Source: Hymenobacter sp. BT559 (GTDB lineage Bacteria; Bacteroidota; Bacteroidia; Cytophagales; Hymenobacteraceae). Taken from it: a stretch of 64,000 nucleotides of DNA. Under the pieces are notes generated by a model. That model had not been told where the DNA came from and did not search any database. It was given only the letters and a program-made list of their open reading frames with translations. The stretch lies in the NCBI RefSeq assembly GCF_016427535.1, contig NZ_JAELXV010000010.1, positions 38,135 to 102,134 of the forward strand, in the 5' to 3' direction. Every line of letters starts with the position of its first letter. Position 1 is the first letter of the stretch. Shown piece after piece: positions 58,656 to 64,000 of the stretch. The translations under genes were made by a program, and so were the position numbers.

Positions 58656-61094
58656 ATGATAGGTAAGCTGTATTACAATGACTCATTCGATAGACTCAGT
58701 GCCTACGTGCTACAACAGCAAGGAAAGCTAGCCGAGGTGCTTGCCGTGAACGGCGTGCGCGTCAGCAGCCCTGCGGAGATGGCAGCTGACTTCGCGTTTC
58801 AGCGCAGTACCCGGCCCGACGTAACGATGGCGGCGGAGCACGTTTCCTTGGCCTGGCCCCCCAGCGAAACAGAGAAGCTGACGAATGAAGTCATGACGCA
58901 GGCCGCCATGCGTTACATGCAGTCACGTGGCATCGACCCAGAGCAGACGCAATGGGTAGTGGCTCGGCACTATGACGAAGACCATCCGCACTGCCACCTG
59001 CTGCTGAATCGGGTAACCAACGATGGCAGCTTGCTGCCTGATAAGTTCAGCAAGGAGGACAGTCTAGCGGCCTGTCGGCAGGTGGAGGCCGAAATGGGCT
59101 TTGTAGATGCCAAGAAACTGGGGGCGGCCCAAGAGCTAGCGAAGGCGGAGCAGCCTGGACAACCGGTGGAGAAACTTCACCGGCTGCAGCTGAAAGCGCT
59201 GGTGACGCAGGCGTTGGAGAAACACTTGCCGACAGCTACGACAATGACGGGACTGCAGGAGACCTTACGGACAAAAGGCCTTGACTTAAGGATTATCCAA
59301 CAGCAAGAGCAGTCGCGGGGAGCGGTCTTTACGGCGGAGGCTTACCCGGGACTGCACATAAAGGGGTCTGAAATAGACCGGCAGTACGGCGCACAAGAGC
59401 TATTCAAGACACTGGAAGCGCAGGAAAAGCGGGCGCAAGAAGTACAGCTGCGCGCAATGCTACTGGCAGCACTGGAGAAGCACGTGCCGGGAGCAACGAA
59501 TCTAACGGAGCTGCAACTGGGCCTGGCGAGAGAAGGGGTTGCGGTCCGGCCCCACTGGCACGCTGATGGGCAGCTAAAAGAAATCAGTTTCGCGTCGGCG
59601 GCATTTCCAAAACGGGAGCTACCGGGTGAGGCGTTAAGCCCTCAATTTGAGGCGGGGGCCCTTACTCAGACGCTGGCCAGGCAGGAGGCGGTGCGCCGGG
59701 CTGCCGAGCAGCGCGAAGCGGAGGAGTTACGCAAGCTGATTCCCCAGCAGGAGCGGCACCTAGCGCAGTTGCCATGGCAGGCTAAACAGGCGGAAAAACA
59801 AGGTGAATACGAGAAGCTATCCACTATTAACTATACTGAACTACCGCTGGCCGTCGCGCAGCTGGCTGCTTATAAGGAACAGGCGCAGGCTACCGAAGCA
59901 GGGCGCTTGGTGCTGAAAGAGCTGGCTGATACGCGAGAAACCACGCGCCGGGAGCTACAGCCGGAAGGGCAGCGAGTGCTGGAACATTCTTTAGCGAAGA
60001 AGCAAGGTAGCTGCCAAAGCTGGGCTGAATACGAGGCGCGGGTGGAGCAGGCGGGCTTTGCTATCCTGGAACCCACCGGGCAGCCAGCTCAGCTGCTGCA
60101 TGTGAAAAGCGGCGAAACATTCGACCTGGCACTGCTGCAGCCTGGGGGAGCAACCGCACCGAGGCTGCGGCAGCAGGTGCAGCAGGAAGGAGCAGCACAG
60201 CAAGAGGGCCATTGGCGAGCAGAACGGATGCTGGTCGACGTGCTAAAAGCCCGCCAATTTACTTCGTATCCCGAGCTGGACCAGCAATTGCAGAAGCAGG
60301 CCTATAAACGGACGATTCAGCCAGATGGGAAAGCTTGGCTGGAGCACGAACCGAGCGGTCGGCAGTTTATCCTGGCCGAGCTGCTACCGAATGGGCAGCG
60401 GCTGGAACCACAGGTCGACGCCGCGATGGCGCGCAGGCAAACGGAGTTGGTGCGCGGGCAGGTGGAGGTAGGGCCTGGAGCCGGCGAGCCGGCCGCCGAA
60501 CGGGCTAAGCAGTTTCAACAGTTGCTGGAGGCTGCCGGAGCACAAGTTATTGCGGGCCTTGGGTTACCGGTGGCGGGCAAGGCGATGCTGGAATACCGCT
60601 ACGAGTGGAAGGGGGCAAACCTGGAAGCCGTAAATCAGGCCCTGCGGCAAGTACAATCGGCACCGGAAGTCCTCGTTCGGGAGCAGAGCGAGGGCTTTCA
60701 GCAGCCCCAGTCGCAGTGGCCAGTACGAGTTGGTGAGGAAGGCCGAGCCACGCTTGTCATAGCGGCTACTAGTGAGCGCACGGCGGCAGAGCGGGTGAAA
60801 GGGATTACCAGTTTGCTACATGAGAGAGGCGCTTGGATAAACGCGGAGCGGCCGCAGCAAAACGGCACGGTAGAATTAGAGCTGGGTTACCGGACGAAGC
60901 ATCCAGACTTTCCAGCGCTAAGTGGAATGCTGGATAAGTGGAAGACAGCTAGTAATAAGGTGGAAGTGCTAGAAACACCCTACGGCCGCCTAGTCCGGGC
61001 CGAGGTCCGCCAAGTAGGGGCGGACACACTGCCCACCCCTGCTAAGAGAATTGAGTTGCCAGCGCAGAAGACAGACGAATATGAGCGCGACTAA
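58656..61094 (+). CDS. MOBP-like relaxase/mobilisation nuclease
   Basis: 812 residues. The N-terminal relaxase domain begins KLYYNDSFDRLSAYVL and has H61 in EHVSLAWPP; the metal-binding histidine motif is RHYDEDHPHCHLLLNRV with H105, H110, H112 and H114. The catalytic Tyr is not certain (Y6/Y7 and Y17 are candidates). The long C-terminal part is helical and Gln/Glu-rich, with three repeated segments of the type LKALVTQALEKHLPTATTMT / LRAMLLAALEKHVPGATNLT. No helicase or coupling protein is present, so the plasmid is mobilisable and would need a helper's type IV secretion system. Confidence 0.88.
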   Translation: MIGKLYYNDSFDRLSAYVLQQQGKLAEVLAVNGVRVSSPAEMAADFAFQRSTRPDVTMAAEHVSLAWPPSETEKLTNEVMTQAAMRYMQSRGIDPEQTQWVVARHYDEDHPHCHLLLNRVTNDGSLLPDKFSKEDSLAACRQVEAEMGFVDAKKLGAAQELAKAEQPGQPVEKLHRLQLKALVTQALEKHLPTATTMTGLQETLRTKGLDLRIIQQQEQSRGAVFTAEAYPGLHIKGSEIDRQYGAQELFKTLEAQEKRAQEVQLRAMLLAALEKHVPGATNLTELQLGLAREGVAVRPHWHADGQLKEISFASAAFPKRELPGEALSPQFEAGALTQTLARQEAVRRAAEQREAEELRKLIPQQERHLAQLPWQAKQAEKQGEYEKLSTINYTELPLAVAQLAAYKEQAQATEAGRLVLKELADTRETTRRELQPEGQRVLEHSLAKKQGSCQSWAEYEARVEQAGFAILEPTGQPAQLLHVKSGETFDLALLQPGGATAPRLRQQVQQEGAAQQEGHWRAERMLVDVLKARQFTSYPELDQQLQKQAYKRTIQPDGKAWLEHEPSGRQFILAELLPNGQRLEPQVDAAMARRQTELVRGQVEVGPGAGEPAAERAKQFQQLLEAAGAQVIAGLGLPVAGKAMLEYRYEWKGANLEAVNQALRQVQSAPEVLVREQSEGFQQPQSQWPVRVGEEGRATLVIAATSERTAAERVKGITSLLHERGAWINAERPQQNGTVELELGYRTKHPDFPALSGMLDKWKTASNKVEVLETPYGRLVRAEVRQVGADTLPTPAKRIELPAQKTDEYERD

Positions 61095-61348
61095 CGTAGA
61101 TGGGTATAGGCTCGAAGAAGCCAGTTGGTGTCGGTAAAGCGCTAGCAAAAACTAAGGCTCCCGCGGGCGCAGTGCACCGCAGCGATGAGGGCCGAGGCCA
61201 TTTAAGGCGACGTTATAGGAAGGGGATAGCTGCAAGCTGTTGTATTCGAGGCCACTGTGTATCCAGGGCTGCACGTGATTTGTGCCTTATCAGCAGCATT
61301 CGAGCTGTTTAGTTTCCGAGTCGGAGGGTTTTCCCTATTTGTGTAGCT

Positions 61349-61370
61349 ACATCCGTGCTAGCACGGATGT
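61349..61370. repeat. 22-bp perfect palindrome
   Basis: ACATCCGTGCTAGCACGGATGT is symmetric about TA. It lies in the 420-bp gene-free stretch between the relaxase and the next gene. There is no T run, so it is not a typical terminator; it could be an operator or a recombination site. Confidence 0.6.
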
Positions 61371-61514
61371 CCCGTGTCAGCAGAGAAACTAGGTTTGCGC
61401 GACTGTTTTTTGATTCTGGTTAGCGAGTATATATTTATATATTTGATAACCAGAATTCTTTTGGCAGACACAAGGCATGAACTTTTGCTTGCGCTACCCC
61501 AAATCACCACCGAC

Positions 61515-62495
61515 ATGAAATTGCCTTCTACATTGCTCTTTATCCTTCTATCACTCATTTGCTCCCCTGCAAGAGCACAAACGGGACAGGCCGGTCAAGG
61601 GGAATCCGCAAGACAAAACGGCACGGCCGCTGATTCAAGTCCCGTAGTTCCTAGTATTTACTTGTTTGCCATTAAATCAGCAGCAATCAAAGTTGCCCGC
61701 GGGGAAGAGAGTAAAATGTCGCCCGAAGAGAGGGATGATAAAACTAAATTGCCCGTCTATAGTGACAACGTATATAAAGTATCGACCGACCAAGAAATGG
61801 GAGAACACACGGGCGTAAAGGGCAATTACATTGTCATTCTATTCGCCAAGTCTGATGGTACTAGAATAAAGATTAAAGACGCCAACGTAACATCCATCCA
61901 GTGTGAGGAAACAGATACTAAGAATAAGAGTAGTAAAGTATTAACCGTCTTCAAGCCGTCCGTAGCATATACTGATGACGACCGTGATTATATATTCATT
62001 GATGTCGAGGAGATTGTTCGCGACAACCCGCAGCTCTACTCTGTACTTGATATTACTGTAGCTCGCGGTGGTGGTAGCGCAACGCATGCCTATTTTGGCT
62101 TCTATGAGAAATGGCAAGGATATATTGGGAAGGGTACGGTCGGTTTTTGGGTGCCTTTTGCCATGTTTGCTTCTCCATTGCGTCGTACTGACGAAGGCAT
62201 CAAGTTTACAGCATTGCCTGTAAGCCTGGCTGTAGGAACGAAGTACATTACGAGTAGCAACTTTTACGTCGGAGGTTCATTTATTCTGGGCTATGCCTTG
62301 TCTTCCGCTAGGGATAATGCTGGGCTTTACGTTTTGCAGTCCGCCACGCCAGGGTTGTTGGTTGATTTGGGCGGCTGGGCTTACGTAGGGGGAATCAAGC
62401 CCATCAATCTCACTACTTCCGACGTAGCCTTGCCATTCCAATGGGTCATCGGGGTAGGACCAGAATTGACTAAGTTGTTCAGGGGTAACAAATAG
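61515..62495 (+). CDS. exported hypothetical protein
   Basis: 326 residues from ATG 61515, where a signal peptide begins (MKLPSTLLFILLSLICSPARAQ). The mature part has GNYIVILFAKSDGT, DYIFIDVEEIV and a C-terminal half with alternating hydrophobic strands (VGFWVPFAMFASPL, NFYVGGSFILGYAL) like a small outer-membrane barrel. No family recognised. Composition is less GC-rich than the relaxase. Confidence 0.6.
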   Translation: MKLPSTLLFILLSLICSPARAQTGQAGQGESARQNGTAADSSPVVPSIYLFAIKSAAIKVARGEESKMSPEERDDKTKLPVYSDNVYKVSTDQEMGEHTGVKGNYIVILFAKSDGTRIKIKDANVTSIQCEETDTKNKSSKVLTVFKPSVAYTDDDRDYIFIDVEEIVRDNPQLYSVLDITVARGGGSATHAYFGFYEKWQGYIGKGTVGFWVPFAMFASPLRRTDEGIKFTALPVSLAVGTKYITSSNFYVGGSFILGYALSSARDNAGLYVLQSATPGLLVDLGGWAYVGGIKPINLTTSDVALPFQWVIGVGPELTKLFRGNK

Positions 62496-62655
62496 TCTTT
62501 TCACATTAGAGGGACTCGATGATGAGCTCTTTAACCGATAGCGGCAGGAGTAAGGTACATGACCGTCGAGTGGAAAACGGATAACACCGTGTGACATTTG
62601 TACCAAGCTTTTAAACAAGGCCGTTAGTAGCAATGCCGGGAGAATGAAGGCACAG

Positions 62656-63252
62656 CTACTGCATGTTCTCGGCCTTGAGCCGGGCCTTCTCCTGAGCGGC
62701 CTGCTCGGCTTCGAACGCCTTGCTCAGTACGTCTAGGCGGCCCTCCATGCCAAAGCCGCGCGCCTGCTCCACATACGCGGCCCGCGCTCGGCTGCCCTCC
62801 CAGAAGAGCCGGTACTTGCCTTCCGCCTGGCCAGGGCCGAATAGGTAAGTGACTTCCGGCCGCAGCACGGTCGAGTTGCCAATGGCCAGAAAGCGGCAGA
62901 ACTTGCCATTCAGAAAATAGTAGAGCTGGGTCGAGACCTGGGCCTGGTGCTTACCAAACCAGCCCTCTTTCCCCTCATACGAATACGTGCGCGTCAACTC
63001 GCCCGAGGTGGGGGGCAGCAAGCGCATCTTGGGGAAGGCGCTCAACGGCTCGCCGAACGTGTGGCCCGCGATGCCATTGAGCGAATCGACCTGGCTGCCG
63101 AAGGGAAACTGCGGGGTGGGGGTAGGGGGAGTACCGACGGTTGCCGGGACTTCGCTGGTGGCCGGGCTAGGGGAGGAGCAGCCGGTTAGCAGCCCCCCTA
63201 GCAGGGCCAGGCCCATTGTGGTAACCAGCGAAGCGCGGAAAATGAGTAGCAT
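62656..63252 (-). CDS. hypothetical lipoprotein
   Basis: 198 residues from ATG 63252 (MLLIFRASLVTTMGLALLGGLLTGCSS), which gives a lipobox LLTGC. The mature part has a Thr/Pro linker and IAGHTFGEPLSAFPKMR, which resembles periplasmic proteins with strands facing a ligand. Family unknown. Confidence 0.62.
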   Translation of the reverse strand: MLLIFRASLVTTMGLALLGGLLTGCSSPSPATSEVPATVGTPPTPTPQFPFGSQVDSLNGIAGHTFGEPLSAFPKMRLLPPTSGELTRTYSYEGKEGWFGKHQAQVSTQLYYFLNGKFCRFLAIGNSTVLRPEVTYLFGPGQAEGKYRLFWEGSRARAAYVEQARGFGMEGRLDVLSKAFEAEQAAQEKARLKAENMQ

Positions 63253-63359
63253 AAGCGAGAGGAAGAAACGGAAAGAGAAGGGGGTAGGTACGTGAAAATG
63301 CCAGGCTGCCCAGCGCAGGCGCCCGCCTATACCGGGCTGTGGCACGGCAGGACACCCCG

Positions 63360-63980
63360 CTACTGGCCGGGCGTAGCGCCGGGGGCCGAGGCGGCCGGCG
63401 GGGAGGGTAGCGGCAGATGACCCAGTGCGCCGCGTGCGGCACGCAGCGCCCGTATCCGCTCCGGAGCCGCGGCGCGAGCCAGGGCCGGGTCGGCACTGCC
63501 GGGCCGCCCCTGCGGACCTCGGTGCGTCGCGGCGAATACGTTATCAGCCACCGAATTGCCCAGGGCCAGACTCGTGACCAGTGCGAAGACGCGCGGCCCG
63601 TAGGCAAGCGGGTTCTCCGCCATCTCGTCCAGGGCCTCCAGGGCCTCGTCTTGGTAGTTGACCATGCGCTTGGCTAGGTAGCAGGCCCTGTCTGGGTAGA
63701 TAGGTGGGTCGAGTTCCGGCAAGCTAGGTGAAGTGGCCAGGCGCTGCGTCAGGAGGGTGACATCCGCATAGTCGAGGTACACCTGCTCGCCGGCCACCCA
63801 GAGGTCGGGCTGGTAGGCGAGCATGGTATTGCCCCATGTGGCGAAATCCAGCGTCGGAAAGTGGTCGGCCAACTCCTGCATCAGGTAGGCCAGGGCGAGG
63901 GCCAGCTGGGCTGGGGTCGCCTGGTCATAGGGGATGCAGGTGGCCGCCGGGGCGGGGGAGGGAGCGGGGGAAGTAGCCAT
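63360..63980 (-). CDS. hypothetical protein
   Basis: 206 residues. Ala/Pro-rich start and end, with a helical core (ATPAQLALALAYLMQELADHF, RACYLAKRMVNYQDEALEAL). No motif recognised. It lies upstream of the lipoprotein gene on the same strand, 107 bp away. Confidence 0.5.
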   Translation of the reverse strand: MATSPAPSPAPAATCIPYDQATPAQLALALAYLMQELADHFPTLDFATWGNTMLAYQPDLWVAGEQVYLDYADVTLLTQRLATSPSLPELDPPIYPDRACYLAKRMVNYQDEALEALDEMAENPLAYGPRVFALVTSLALGNSVADNVFAATHRGPQGRPGSADPALARAAAPERIRALRAARGALGHLPLPSPPAASAPGATPGQ

Positions 63981-64000
63981 AAGCGTAGATAAAAAGGGGG

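Noticed and set aside
61100..61312. 70-codon frame after the relaxase
   Set aside because: Basic low-complexity sequence without a recognisable motif; no evidence for translation.
1..64000. tRNA or rRNA genes
   Set aside because: I saw no cloverleaf or conserved rRNA stretch while reading, though a covariance-model search was not possible.

Overview
The window looks like part of a large multi-replicon plasmid (or plasmid-derived accessory region) of a Hymenobacter-like member of the Bacteroidota. The evidence is the GC-rich coding sequence, the near absence of Shine-Dalgarno sites, and the families present: DUF4369/TlpA proteins, HWE-type and PAS histidine kinases, Rep_3-type initiators, RHH partition proteins and a MOBP-like relaxase. 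The taxon is inferred from protein resemblance, not from a marker gene.

Layout. 1-5.3 kb is an AT-rich island holding a probable three-gene ABC-3C conflict system (PD-(D/E)XK nuclease effector, middle component, zinc-hook ABC ATPase) behind a possible DarT-like ADP-ribosyltransferase gene. 5.8-7.3 kb carries two divergent serine recombinases around an 18-bp palindrome and marks the change to GC-rich DNA. 7.5-31.4 kb is a redox/stress region read almost wholly on the minus strand: a zinc-finger/histidine-kinase/SDR/receiver-flavoreductase operon, a pirin-headed operon, an F420-reductase-like/SDR operon and a luciferase-like monooxygenase/MFS/SRPBCC/Crp operon. Three Crp/Fnr proteins are encoded among them, and four operon heads share one TTGA-N6-TCAA box, so a locally encoded regulon is likely. 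A sigma-54 activator and a TPR sensor kinase face each other at 21-26 kb.

31.8-41.3 kb has an alpha/beta hydrolase, a cytochrome c lipoprotein, a decaying S41 peptidase/amidohydrolase pair, STAS-like small proteins and a PAS kinase with its response regulator.

41.6-64 kb is plasmid backbone and mobile DNA. parA-parB is preceded by 19 exactly phased 8-bp repeats (putative centromere). Next to it lies a complete Tn3-family transposon (43020-48622, 39-bp inverted repeats, 5-bp target duplication AAATC) carrying a TPR-tailed serine hydrolase. Two related rep genes diverge from a region with seven iterons, a decayed sister transposon and an IS3 fragment. A second parA/parB pair with its own GGTAAC-type repeats, an oriT-like set of inverted repeats, a relaxosome accessory gene and a relaxase follow. 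The last 3 kb encodes exported or unknown proteins.
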